From Taudactylus pleione (Eukaryota; Chordata; Amphibia; Anura; Myobatrachidae): a stretch of DNA of 64,000 nucleotides. The notes beneath the pieces were generated by a model that saw only the letters and a program-made list of their open reading frames with translations, was not told the DNA's origin and did no database searches. This document shows, in pieces, positions 1-10,888 of the stretch (the first letter of the stretch is position 1; each line of letters starts with the position of its first letter). The stretch lies in NCBI GenBank assembly GCA_031769625.1, contig JAUIMM010000188.1, positions 9,119,501 through 9,183,500 on the forward strand, in the 5' to 3' direction. The position numbers and the translations under genes were made by a program.

Positions 1-672
1 ATATGATGTGTATATATTAGGGATGTGCGCCGGACCATTTTTGCTGGATTTGGATTTGGCTCTAATTCGTCATCCGGCTTTGGATTTGGATTTGGATTTG
101 CCAAACTGCGGTGACTGGCTTTGGATTTGGATTTGGATTTTTTGCCAAAATTGGCAAAAAAATCTAAAATGACATAAATTGGGCTTTTTTTTCTTCCTAG
201 AGTGTTATTTACCTCAATAACATTAATTTCCAGTCATTTACAGTCAATTTAGACCACCTCACAGCTTAAATTATTGTTTTCACCATTATTGGCTAAGGAT
301 TGCAGTGAGCTGACTGGTTACCAAGCGTCAGAGCAGCGGCGCAGTGGCACAGACACCACAGTTTAAAGCACATCTAGGAAACTATGCCACACAGCAGTGG
401 CAGAAATGAAAGGTAGTGCTAGATGGTATTGTCCTTGGGCCCTCCCACCCACCCTTTATGTTGGATCTTAAAAAGGACATGCACACTTTAACAAACGAAG
501 CATTTCAGCGACAGGTACTGCCACTTTGTGGCTGAAGTGCTTGGTTTGTTTGGGCCCCCACAAAAAAATCTTCCAGTCTACTAAAGGCAACAGGTCTACA
601 GTGGCATGATGTCACCATCATCGCTTATCTCACCCTCATCAGTGTGTACATCATCCGATTCCTCACACAATA

Positions 673-3670
673 TCAGTTCATCCCCGCTGGAATCCACCAT
701 TGCAGAAGTATCTGTACTGTGACGTGATTGGCGGGAAAGGTTTTCCTCGTGAATTTCCAGTTCATTTTAATGAACATCATTTTTTCTACATTTTGTGGAA
801 GTAGCCTCCTTTGTCGTTCGCTCACAAGGTTCCCGGCTGTACTGAAAACTCTCTCCGAGTACACACTGGAGGGTGTGCAGCTTAAGTAATGCAAAGCCAG
901 TTTATACAAGGGTCTCCAAATTGCCTTTTTTTTCTTCCAACATTCGAAGGGAGTCTGTGACATGTCTATGTGTACGGTGTTCTGAAAATAATCCTCCACC
1001 ATTCTTTGGATGGTAATCGTATCAGATGGAGTTACGGTAGAGGTGTCACTGGTGTTGGGCAAATCTTTTAGACCTGACCAGATGTCAAAATGTTGACTTG
1101 ACTTATCTGCATCACCACTGGGTCTTTTGGAAAAGGTGCATTTTTTTCTGGCTGCTGCTGGAGAAACCGAAGGAGGAGACGTCATCGTAGTGCCATGTGT
1201 CACTTCAGCTGCCAACTTGCTCACTAGGAGCGCTTTGGTTCTTTTAAGATCTGGGTCAGTTGTAAAGAAAGACACAGCATATGACTTGAACCTAGGATCA
1301 AGAATGGTTGCTTAAATGTAATGATCAGATTTCAAGATCTTGGCCACCCGTGGATCCTGGCGAAGCGAACAAAGGACTTGATCTATCAGTCCAGCATACT
1401 TTGCGGAATCACTTTGTTTAATCTCATCCTTCAATTTCTCCAGCTGCTTTTCCAAAAGCGAAATCAGGGGAATCACCTTACTCAAGCTAGCAGTGTCAGC
1501 TCTCACTTCACAAGTGGCAACTTCAAATGGTTTAAGCACCTTGCACAAGACAGAAAGTACTCTCCACTGTGCTGGGGTAAGGTACATTCCCCCTCCTCTC
1601 CCAATGTTATGGCTTGTCGTATAGCTATGGATGGCTTTTTGCTGCTCCTCCATCCGCTGAAGCATATACAGGGTTGAGTTCCACCTCGTTGCCACTTCTT
1701 GCTTCAGTTGATGGCAGGGCAAATTAAACTGCTCTTGCAGGTGCTGCAATCTCCTGCACGCTGTTGCTGAATGCCGAAAATGTCCCGAAATTTTTCGGGC
1801 CACAGACAGCATCTCCTGCACGCCCCTGTCGTTTTTTTTATAAAACCCTGCACCACAAGTTTATTGTGTGAGCAAAACAGGGGATGTGTTGGAATTCACC
1901 CAGCTGTAATGCTTTCACTATATTTGTAGCATTGTCAGAAATCACAAATCCTGAGGAGAGTCCAAGTGGGGTAAGCCATGTTTCTATGACATCTCTTAGT
2001 TTTTCTAAGAGGTTGTCAGCGGTATGCCTCTTATTGAATCCGGTGATGCACAGAGTTGCCTGCCTCTGAATGAGCTGGTGTTGTTTGTTAGATACTGCTG
2101 CTGCTGAAGGCGATTCACCCACCCAGTGGGCCGTCACAGTCATGTAATCTTTAGTTTGTCCACTACCGCTTGTCCACATATCTGTCGTTAAGTGGACAGT
2201 GGGTACAATAGCATTTTGCAGGCCAATAATTAGGTTCTGTTTAACGTCCTGGTACAGCCGAGGAATGGCTTTTCGGGTACAATGAAACCGAGATGGAATT
2301 TGGTACCGGGGACACATGACCTCAATTAGCTGTGTAAATCCCACTGCATTAATTGCGGATATTGGACGCAGATCTAATATTAGCATAGCTGTCATGGCGT
2401 CAGTGATCCGCTGTGCGACAGGGTGAGAGCTGTCATACTTGCTTCCCCTTGAAAGAGATTCTTTAACAGTCAATTGTTTTTTTGGTATACTACTAGTAGT
2501 CTTCTTGGTCCACTTCTGGGATGAAGATCCACCAGCAGCAGCAGCAGCAGGCCTAGCGCTCAAAGATTCAGTTTCTTCTGAGGTGTCCTGGAAATTGGAG
2601 GAGTCACCGTGACTTAGCATTAACAAATTGGATGTTGTACTACCACTGATCATTCCTGAGGAAGGTGTTGTCGGCGGAGATTGCAGGTGCTGGGATTTAG
2701 TAGAGAGAAGGCATCTAGCTAATGCTGGACTGCTTGTTGTTATTTTTTTTGCAGTAGTTTCTGTTATCAAACACCTGTCATGAGCTCGCTGCAGATGACG
2801 TAATAGCGTAGAGGTTCCTAGATGCTTAACGTCCCTACCTCTACTAACTGTGGTCTCACAGAGGCTACAAATGGCTTGACAAACGTTGTCAGGGTTTGGG
2901 TAAAAGTAATTCCACACAAAAGATGTGGATTTGTTGGTTCTATGCCCAGGCATGGCAATGGCCTTCTTATCTTGGCCAAGAGCTGCTTCCACTGGTGCCT
3001 GACTTATACAAATAATATCCTCATCCTCAACATCCTCATTAGTGCCAGCGTCAGCTGCACATATATTCCTCTCATCCTCTTGCAATTCCACGGTGGCATC
3101 CTCAATTTCTATGTCCTCGGCAATACTGCTCATCCCCACAACTACAGATGGAAAAGAAACTGTGGAGGGCGGCTTCTCTGAAAGGTCAGGCTTACACATA
3201 GCAATGCCACTCGTGGACCCACTTAGACTCTCCTCAGGGATTTCTGACATTTGTGTTTCAAAAAACACATTTTGTTCTACTGCCTTATTGGTTTTAAATT
3301 TTTTCACACTTCTATAGTCTGATTGAAAAGGTCTTTTATCATCTTGAGAGGCACAAGATGCCTCACTGACAGTTGCAGAACCACCACTCAGAAATAAAGG
3401 GCAAAGCCTGAGTCTTTCCTTGCCACTACGTGTGGTGAATGGTATGTTGCCAATTTTCTGTTTCTCTGCAATAGTAGTAGTCTTTAGAGGTTTTTTTTTT
3501 GTCTTTACCCCTGTGAAATCTAATTTTTTTGATTTCAGGTTCCTTAAGTTTTTAAAGCCTCTATGCCCTTGAGCATCATCTTTAGATGAAAGTGATGGAC
3601 TTCCAGCCGCTGCAATGCTAGCATTTACATGTTGTTTCTGCTCTCCTCTCAGTTCATTCTCGTGATCCAT
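673..3670 (-). pseudogene. hAT (BED zinc finger) transposase, nearly full length, one frameshift and one stop
   Basis: Three minus-strand frames join into one transposase of roughly 990 residues. Piece one (3670-1838, 610 aa) has an acidic/low-complexity N-terminus, a BED-type zinc finger near residues 250-300 (FVWNYF, CSLC, then HLQRAH), the KYDSSHP and PSRFH segment, a TTDMWTSG motif holding the first catalytic Asp and an ISDNATN motif holding the second. Piece two (1821-1312) carries TRWNSTLYML. Piece three (1275-673) carries ILDPRFK just before its first Met, then the C-terminal hAT dimerisation block (YSERVFSTAGNLVSERQRR). Pieces one and two are separated by a one-base frameshift near 1860, consistent with a single missing base. 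Pieces two and three are in the same frame, divided only by a TAA at about 1306-1308. Such hAT proteins act in the nucleus, cutting and pasting DNA at the element's TIRs. The start at 3670 is the first Met of the open frame. Confidence 0.88.
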
Positions 3671-3694
3671 ATTACTTTATCACTATGAACTGGA

Positions 3695-4668
3695 GTCACG
3701 GAGCTTGTATAATATACTCAGTGGGCTTATGCCCTGTCACGGAGCTTGTATAATACACTCAGCGGGCTATGCCCTGTCACAGAGCTTGTATAATACACTC
3801 AGTGGGCTATGCCCTGTCACGGAGCTTGTATAATACACTCAGTGGGCTATGCCCAGTCACGGAGCTTGTATAATACACTCAGTGGGCTATGCCCAGTCAC
3901 GGAGCTTGTATAATACACTCAGTGGGCTATGCCCAGTCACGGAGCTTGTATAATACACTCAGTGGGCTATGCCCTGTCACAGAGCTTGTATAATACACTC
4001 AGTGGGCTATGCCCTGTCACGGAGCTTGTATAATACACTCAGTGGGCTATGCCCAGTCACGGAGCTTGTATAATACACTCATTGGGCTATGCCCTGTCAC
4101 GGAGCTTGTATAATACACACAGTGGGCTTATGCCCTGTCACAGAGCTTGTATAATACACTCAGTGGGCTATGCCCTGTCACGGAGCTTGTATAATAGACA
4201 CAGTGGGCTATGCCCAGTCACGGAGCTTGTATAATACACTCAGTGGGCTATGCCCTGTCACGGAGCTTGTATAATACTCAGTGGGCTATGCCCTGTCACA
4301 GAGCTTGTATAATACACTCAGTGGGCTATGCCCTGTCACGGAGCTTGTATACACTTAATGGGCTTATGCCCTGTCACGGAGCTTGTATAATACACACAGT
4401 GGGCTTATGCCCTGTCACGGAGCTTGTATAATACTCAGTGGGCTTATGCCCTGTCACGGAGCTTGTATAATACACACAGTGGGCTATGCCCTGTCACGGA
4501 GCTTGTATAACACTCAGTGGGCTTATACCCTGTCACGGAGCTTGTATAATACACACAGTGGGCTTATGCCCTTTCACAGAGCTTGTATAATAAACTCTGT
4601 GGGCTTATACCCTGTCACGGAGCTTGTATAATACAGTACACACAATGGGCTTATGCCCAGTAAAGTCA
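3695..4668. repeat. 40/41-bp minisatellite in the leader of hAT A
   Basis: About 24 head-to-tail copies of a unit built from gagcttgtataatacactc, agtgggctatgccc and tgtcac. Copies differ by a T insertion (gggcttatgccc), a two-base change (gcccag for gccctg) and small deletions of the tacac segment. The array fills the interval between the transposase start codon (3670) and the TATA promoter (about 4880), so it would have been transcribed as 5' leader or intron. Short open frames across it are artefacts of the repeat. Confidence 0.93.
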
Positions 4669-4850
4669 CAGAGGTTATTTTTTTGATAATAGTATATATA
4701 ATTATATATTAATTAATGCCAGCGGCAAGAACACTGCCTACTCTGTCTAACTCTAGTCTCACTCGAGTCCACTCTCCAGTCTCCTCTATTCTCTAACTAA
4801 TCTAACACTAGCACAGTGCACTACCACTAACTACTACGCGTGACACGCGA

Positions 4851-4885
4851 AATGGCGCCGACTGCCGGGCGCCGCATCTTTTATA
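4851..4885 (-). promoter_or_regulatory. TATA promoter of hAT A
   Basis: On the minus strand a TATAAAAG box (4885-4878) is followed about 15 bases later by GTCGGCGCCATTT (4863-4851). The same order, TATA box then GTCGGCGCCATTT, occurs in the promoter end of element B at 6792-6820, although surrounding sequence differs. The placement inside the TIR, upstream of the array and start codon, fits a transposase core promoter. Conservation between two diverged copies is the main support. Confidence 0.6.
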
Positions 4886-5067
4886 GAGGCCGAACGTCAC
4901 CCGGCTCTCGCGAGGTCTCGCGAGAATCCAACGCCGGACGGGTGACATTCAGCCTCGAGGTGGAATCTGAGTCAGGCGGGAACACCCGAACTTGCATTCG
5001 GGTGGACTCGGATTCCACCTGTTCGAAGCGGTTCGGATTCTGAGGAATCCGAACCGCTCATCACTAG

Positions 5068-5074
<7 letters not shown>

Positions 5075-5122
<48 letters not shown>

Positions 5123-5306
5123 CTATATACATACATACTGTATGTATCACTCACATACTATATATATATAATATATATATAATCAATATATGTATAATAT
5201 AAGATGCACACACGTATATACACAAAACAGGATTAAGTTTTGCTTTAATATACTTCAATTACTTGAGTTCTTCTGTTCCGTCACCCTCAGCTGTTGGCAT
5301 GTTAGC
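5075..5306. repeat. Duplicated flank, copy 1 (right of hAT A)
   Basis: An AT-dinucleotide stretch followed by about 185 bases that reappear nearly unchanged at 11693-11886, immediately right of element B. Shared landmarks include tactgtatgtatcactcac, aagatgcacacac, aacaggattaagttttgc and gctgttggcatgtt. Similarity stops abruptly at 5306/11886. The short left flank of A (1-17) also resembles the left flank of B (about 6580-6600). Confidence 0.85.
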
Positions 5307-5334
5307 CCTGAGGAAGTCTAGAGGAGAGGACAGA

Positions 5335-5672
5335 GGGCCTGATTCAGACCTGCTCGCAAGCGGGTCGATGGTGGCCCAGTGCGCACCGCGCGAACCCTGG
5401 AGCGAGCGCAAAAAGCACTCGCTCCGTGGCTCACTACCAAAGGAGTAGCTGTTGATGTTGATCGACAGCTCGCCCCATTTTGTAGATGTGGAGACCCTAC
5501 CACAAGGGTCTCGTCGCAAGCCCGATGGTCGCAATGATCTTGACCATCGCGACCATCATCCTGGTCACTCGCATAAGCTGTGGGTGGTAACCCACAGCTA
5601 TGCGAGCGGCCAAGAGGCCGCAACTAAAAAAAACAAGCGCCCGCCCTGATTCAGAACCTCTGAATCGGGGCC
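5335..5672 (+). mobile_element. MITE, GGGCCTGATTCAG family, TSD AGA
   Basis: Begins GGGCCTGATTCAGACC and ends in an inverted match (CTGAATCGGGGCC). The bases outside are AGA on both sides (5332-5334 and 5673-5675), a 3-bp TSD like those of PIF/Harbinger elements. The interior shares blocks with the copies at 5933, 29451, 35765 and 42559, for example gacagctcgcccc and ctgtgggtggt. No transposase is encoded. The 260 bases to the next MITE (5673-5932) hold nothing recognisable. Confidence 0.8.
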
Positions 5673-5932
5673 AGAGTTCCACCTGGACGAAACGCGTTTG
5701 ATACTGTATTGTATGCTGATTCTCAGATAAGCTGTATTTTACTATCTCTAATGTACGGGCATTCATTTTGCAATATTGAAGCTCTGAAATTTTAAACTGT
5801 ATTACACTATGTTTGTCTATTTCTCTATTTTTGGATTGCCATTAAAACTGTGAAAAAAACTACTGATGTCAGTGACTTTATGAGGATCTTCACAAAGGAC
5901 ATGAGATGAGCTGTCTTAATCTTATGCACATA

Positions 5933-6465
5933 GGGCCTGATTCAGAGATGGATGCTCTGAAAGAGCGCTCGCTCTGAATCAGGGCGCTTTTTTTTGGAGC
6001 GGCCTCCTGGCCGCTCGCATAGCTGTGGGTCACCACCCACAGCTATTGCGAGCGGCTAGGATGATGGTCGCGATGTTCAAGACTATCGCGACCATCGGGC
6101 TTGCGACGAGACACTTGTGGTAGGGTCTCGTGGCCGCAAGCCCCAGAGAGCTTCTGGTTCTAATAGAGCAGGTAGCTCTCCCACTGACATCACTGGTGAT
6201 GTCAGTGGGGCCGCCCAGAAACGGCAGGCGTTCGCATGGGAACGCCTCTGTTTGTGAAGCCTCCCCCCCGCCACGCCTACAAAATGGGGCGAGCTGTCGA
6301 TCAACATCGACAGCCGCCCCTTTTGTAGTGAGCCACGGAGCGAGTGCTTTTTGCGCTCGCTCCAAGGCTCGCGTAAGCGCAGTCCGCAAGCCGTCCATGC
6401 GCACTGGGCTACCATCGACCCGCTTGCGAGCGCTATGCGCTTACGAGCGGGTCTGAATCAGGCCC
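5933..6465 (-). mobile_element. MITE, GGGCCTGATTCAG family, TSD ATA
   Basis: TIRs GGGCCTGATTCAGA and TCTGAATCAGGCCC with ATA on both sides (5930-5932, 6466-6468). It lies in inverted orientation to the copy at 5335-5672 and contains extra inner inverted repeats, including a short TIR-like hairpin at its left end and tgacatcactggtgatgtca. Reading frames across it are not coding. Confidence 0.85.
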
Positions 6466-6468
6466 ATA

Positions 6469-6586
6469 GTACGTGTTCAATCTTAGCCCTCTTCAATCAA
6501 TTTTGGTGTTGTTTCACAGTTATTGCACTAGGAGGCGCCCTTGTTTTTTGTTATTTTTCATATGTGTGCATAACATATGTATATGA

Positions 6587-6631
<45 letters not shown>
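6469..6631. repeat. Left flank of hAT B with (TA)n microsatellite
   Basis: About 115 bases of AT-rich sequence ending in an unbroken TA dinucleotide run of about 35 bases that serves as the hAT B insertion site. The stretch tatatgatgtgtgt resembles positions 2-12 of the window, left of hAT A, consistent with both elements lying in copies of a tandem duplication. Confidence 0.65.
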
Positions 6632-6634
<3 letters not shown>

Positions 6635-6791
6635 GGGTGAGCGGGTTCGGATTTCTGAAATCCGAACCCCCCCGAGCCCCCCCGATCCGAGTCCGATCCG
6701 AATCAGGCTCGACTTTTCCCGCCTGACTCGGATCTGAAATCGAGGCAAAACGTCATCATCCCGCCTTCCGAGTCTCGCGGGTTTTGGATCC

Positions 6792-6820
6792 TATATAAGG
6801 TACCCACGTCGGCGCCATTT
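6792..6820 (+). promoter_or_regulatory. TATA promoter of hAT B
   Basis: A TATATAAGG box (6792-6800) is followed by GTCGGCGCCATTT (6808-6820). The same arrangement occurs on the minus strand of element A at 4885-4851. Downstream come a GTGTA pentanucleotide run (about 6866-6895) and a leader of about 240 bases before the first array. Confidence 0.62.
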
Positions 6821-7144
6821 TCTCACTCGGCTGTGGACAGTGAAGAGGGAGGGTGGGAGTTAGGGCTGTGTAGTGTAGTGTAGTGTAGTGTAGTGCTGCT
6901 GTTGTCCACTACTTCAAAGTCCATAGGGGCTGGCTGTGTTGTGCTGTGCTGCTGTTGTTAATAGGGGCTGTGTCCACTACTTCAAAGTCCATAGGGGCTG
7001 GCTGGACTGTGTTGTGCAGTCAGTTCTCCATAGGGGCTGTGTCCACTCCAAAGTCCTGTGCAGTGTCCCAGTCCTAAAGAGGTGCTGTAGTGTTGTCCAG
7101 GGGGTGCTCTGTCCATCAGGGGTGCTCCCCCCAAGTGCTAAAAA

Positions 7145-8640
7145 AATAATATATTTTCTGTGTTTGTGAATTGTGTGCGCAGTAGCCGCACGTGCATCAA
7201 CAAAGTAGTGCCAAGCGTGCGCCTGTGTCATAAGTAAAGGGCCGGCTGGCTTGACCGTTAAAGGGTGCTGTAACCCCCGAAAGTACACTCCAGTCCAAAC
7301 CAAAAAAAAAAATATTTTCTGTGTTTGTGAATTGTGTGCGCAGTAGCCGCACGTGCATCAACAAAGTAGTGCCAAGCGTGCGCCTGTGTCATAAGTAAAG
7401 GGCCGGCTGGCTTGACCGTTAAGGGTGCTGTAACCCCCGAAAGTACACTCCAGTCCAAACCAAAAAAAAAATTATTTTCTGTGTTTGTGAATTGTGTGCG
7501 CAGTAGCCGCACGTGCATCAACAAAGTAGTGCCAAGCGTGCGCCTGTGTCATAAGTAAAGGGCCGGCTGGCTTGACCGTTAAGGGTGCTGTAACCCCCGA
7601 AAGTACACTCCAGTCCAAACCAAAAAAAAAATTATTTTCTGTGTTTGTGAATTGTGTGCGCAGTAGCCGCACGTGCATCAACAAAGTAGTGCCAAGCGTG
7701 CGCCTGTGTCATAAGTAAAGGGCCGGCTGGCTTGACCATTAAGGGTGCTGTAACCCCCGAAAGTACACTCCAGTCCAAACCAAAAAAAAAATTATTTTCT
7801 GTGTTTGTGAATTGTGTGCGCAGTAGCCGCACGTGCATCAACAAAGTAGTGCCAAGCGTGCGCCTGTGTCATAAGTAAAGGGCCGGCTGGCTTGACCGTT
7901 AAGGGTGCTGTAACCCCCGAAAGTACACTCCAGTCCAAACCAAAAAAAAAATTATTTTCTGTGTTTGTGAATTGTGTGCGCAGTAGCCGCACGTGCATCA
8001 ACAAAGTAGTGCCAAGCGTGCGCCTGTGTCATAAGTAAAGGGCCGGCTGGCTTGACCGTTAAAGGGTGCTGTAACCCCCAAAGTACACTCCAGTCCAAAC
8101 CGAAAAAAAATTATTTTCTGTGTTTGTGAATTGTGTGCGCAGTAGCCGCACGTGCATCAACAAAGTAGTGCCAAGTGTGCGCCTGTGTCATAAGTAAAGG
8201 GCCGGCTGGCTTGACCGTTAAAGGGTGCTGTAACCCCCGAAAGTACACTCCAGTCCAAACCAAAAAAAAAAATATTTTCTGTGTTTGTGAATTGTGTGCG
8301 CAGTAGCCGCACGTGCATCAACAAAGTAGTGCCAAGCGTGCGCCTGTGTCATAAGTAAAGGGCCGGCTGGCTTGACCGTTAAAGGGTTCTGTAACCCCCA
8401 AAGTACACTCCAAACCAAAAAAAAATATATTTTCTGTGTTTGTGACTTGTGTGCACTGTGGCTGCACGTCCATCAACAAAGGAGCAGCGCCAAGCGTGCG
8501 CCTGTGTCCCATAAGTAAAGAGCTGGCTGGCTCATTTCTTAAAGGGTGGTGTAACCCACAAAGTGCACTACTCTCCAGCAAAAATAAAAAAATATTTTCT
8601 GTGTTTGTGTGCGCTTTAGCCGCACGTATATATATCAATA
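7145..8640 (+). repeat. ~160-bp tandem array in the leader of hAT B
   Basis: About nine head-to-tail units with landmarks gtgtttgtgaattgtgtgcg, cagtagccgcac, aagtagtgccaagcgtgcgc, aagggccggctggcttgacc and gtacactccagtcc, followed by an A-run. The first seven are almost identical; the last two (from about 8430) are diverged (ggagcagcgcc, agagctggctggctc) and lead straight into the frame starting at 8649. The near-identity of the inner units indicates recent expansion or homogenisation. Minus-strand frames across it are repeat artefacts. Confidence 0.95.
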
Positions 8641-8648
8641 TAACATAA

Positions 8649-9023
8649 ATGGAGGACCAAACTTTCTCTGATAAAAATAAAATAGGGAAAGATCAAGAAC
8701 CACTTCCTACTAGTGCTGTTGCTGCTGCTGGGAGTTGTTCATCATCCCAGAGAGGAAGTAGGAACATCACTACTTTTACTAAACAATTGACCCTCCAACA
8801 GTCCCTAGCGATGAGGATGAAGTACGACAGCAGTCATCCTGAAGCAAAACGTATAACTGAGGCCTTGACTGCTATGTTGGTGTTAGACGTGCGTCCGGTA
8901 TCCGACATTAGTGCAGTGGGATTTAGACAATTGATGGAGGTAGTGTGTCCTCGGTTCCAAATCCCGTCTAGATTCCACCTGCATCCTCAAAGCAGCAGCG
9001 ACAAGCGTGCGTCTGTCTGTTAA
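8649..9023 (+). pseudogene. hAT transposase N-terminal-half fragment (element B)
   Basis: An open frame of 124 codons from an ATG just after the leader array. Residues 20-112 match the segment of A's transposase between the BED finger and the catalytic core: SSSQ, then KQLTLQQSLA, KYDSSHPEAKRITEALTAML, VGFRQLMEVVCPRFQIPSRF. Homology ends precisely at PSRFH (about 8979); the last 12-15 codons read into the first unit of the ~136-bp array and stop at 9023. It lacks the BED finger. The equivalent frame in C (59168-59499) is nearly identical, so the reading frame has survived in two copies; whether a short peptide was ever made is unknown. Confidence 0.8.
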
Positions 9024-10660
9024 AGGGTGGTGACACCCTCAAAGTGTGCTACACAAACAATTAAAATATTGTTCTTTTTTTTTCTGTCTTTGTGAAATGT
9101 GTGGGCTGTAGCCGCACCTGCATCCTTAAAGCAGCAGCGACAAGCGTGCGTCTGTCTGTTAAAGGGTGGTGACACCCTCAAAGTGTGCTACACAAACAAT
9201 AAATATATTCTTCTTTTTTTTTCGGTCTTTGTGAAATGTGTGGGCTGTAGCCGCACCTGCATCCTTAAAGCAGCAGCGACAAGCGTGCGTCTGTCTGTTA
9301 AAGGGTGGTGTAACTCTCAAAGTGCTCCAAAAAATAAAAAAACTATTTTTTTAATGTGTTTGTGACTTGTGTGCGATGTAGCCACACTTGCATCCTCAAA
9401 GCAGCAGCGACAAGCGTGCGTCTGTCTGTTAAAGGGTGGTGACACCATCAAAGTGTGCTCCACAAACAATAAAAATATTCTTTTTTCTGTCTTTGTGAAT
9501 TGTGTGGGCTGTAGCCGCACCTGCATCCTTAAAGCAGCAGCGACAAGCGTGCGTCTGTCTGTTAAAGGGTGGTGTAACTCACGAAGTGCTCCAAAAAATA
9601 AAAAACTATTTTTTTAATGTGTTTGTGACTTGTGTGCGATGTAGCCGCACTTGCATCCTCAAAGCAGCAGCGACAAGCGTGCGTCTGTCTGTTAAAGGGT
9701 GGTGACACCCTCAAAGTGTGCTACACAAACAATAAAAATATTCTTCTTTTTTCTGTCTTTGTGAATTGTGTGGGCTGTAGCCGCACCTGCATCCTTAAAG
9801 CAGCAGCAACAAGCGTGCGTCTGTCTGTTAAAGGGTGGTGACACCCTCAAAGTGTGCTACACAAACAATTAAAATATTGTTCTTTTTTCTGTCTTTGTGA
9901 ATTGTGTGGGCTGTAGCCGCACCTGCATCCTTAAAGCAGCTGCGACAAGCGTGCGTCTGTCTGTTAAAGGGTGGTGACACCCTCAAAGTGTGCTACACAA
10001 ACAATTAAAATATTGTTCTTTTTTTTCCGGTCTTTGTGAAATGTGTGGGCTGTAGCCGCACCTGCATCCTTAAAGCAGCAGCGACAAGCGTGCGTCTGTC
10101 TGTTAAAGGGTGGTGACACCCTCAAAGTGTGCTACACAAACAATAAAAATATTGTTCTTTTTTCTGTCTTTGTGAATTGTGTGGGCTGTAGCCGCACCTG
10201 CATCCTTAAAGCAGCAGCGACAAGCGTGCGTCTGTCTGTTAAAGGGTGGTGACACCCTCAAAGTGTGCTACACAAACAATTAAAATATTTCTTTTTTTTT
10301 TGGTCTTTGTGAAATGTGTGGGCTGTAGCCGCACCTGCATCCTTAAAGCAGCAGCGACAAGCGTGCGTCTGTCTGTTAAAGGGTGGTGACACCCTCAAAG
10401 TGTGCTACACAAAGAATAAAAATATTCTTCTTCTTTTTTCTGTCTTTGTGAATTGTGTGGGCTGTAGCCGCACTTGCATCCTCAAAGCAGCAGCGACAAG
10501 CGTGCGTCTGTCTGTTAGAGGGTGGTGTAACCCTCAAAGTGTGCTCCACAAACAATAAAAATATTCTTTTTTTTTTCTGTCTTTGTGAATTGTGTGGGCT
10601 GTAGCCGCACTTGAATCCTCAAAGCAGCAGACACAAGCGTGCGTCTGTCTGTTAAAGGAT
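8980..10660 (+). repeat. ~136-bp tandem array replacing the catalytic core of hAT B
   Basis: About twelve units with landmarks gtgtgggctgtagccgcac, ctgcatccttaaagcagc, agcgacaagcgtgcgtctgt, taaagggtggtgacaccc and gtgtgctacacaaacaat, each followed by a T-rich tract and tctttgtga. Two subtypes alternate in places: one ending tgctacacaaacaat and one ending tgctccaaaaaataaaa. The unit is clearly related to the ~160-bp unit upstream (both have tttgtgaattgtgtg, tagccgcac and caagcgtgcg). The array starts exactly where transposase homology stops at PSRFH and ends where it resumes at about 10661. Confidence 0.95.
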
Positions 10661-10888
10661 TACATCGGTGACAGCATCCAAGTAGGCATGTCAGACAGTC
10701 CGTACCTGTACTGGCAGGAAAAAGAAGCAATTTGGAGGTCCCTGTACAAACTGGCTCTATTTTACCTGAGTTGCCCCCCCTCCAGTGTGTACTCCGAAAG
10801 AGTGTTTAGTGCAGCCGGGAACCTTGTCAGCGAAAGGCGTAGGAGGTTTCTTCCACAAAATGTGGAGAAGATGATGTTCATAAAATGA
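10661..10888 (+). pseudogene. hAT transposase C-terminal dimerisation fragment (element B)
   Basis: The frame resumes with YIGDSIQVG and runs through WQEKEAIWRSLYKLALFYL, SSVYSERVFSAAGNL and NVEKMMFIK before a stop at about 10886. This is the hAT C-terminal dimerisation block, matching A at about 900-780 on the minus strand. Compared with C, one A is missing after ATAAA, which creates the early stop. No independent start or promoter is visible; it could only be translated after splicing or readthrough. Confidence 0.78.

Larger units (their letters stand above)
18..5066 (-). mobile_element. hAT transposon A, complete, with 8-bp TSD
   Basis: The left terminus begins TAGGGATGTGCGCC at 18 and the right terminus, read on the minus strand from 5066, begins TAGTGATGAGCGG. 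These are imperfect terminal inverted repeats of hAT type. The eight bases just outside each end are identical (gtatatat at 10-17 and 5067-5074), matching the 8-bp target-site duplication of hAT elements. The transposase remnant runs on the minus strand, so the right end is the promoter end and the left end the 3' end. The left-end family (ggatttggattt-type simple sequence) and right-end family recur in elements B (6632-11684) and C (55497-62085). At 5049 bp it is long for a hAT, partly because of a 1-kb minisatellite in its leader. Boundaries are firm; present mobility is unlikely because the transposase is broken. Confidence 0.9.

Noticed and set aside
7145..10660. CRISPR-like regular repeats
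   Set aside because: Units are contiguous with no variable spacers, lie inside a eukaryotic hAT element, and no cas gene exists.
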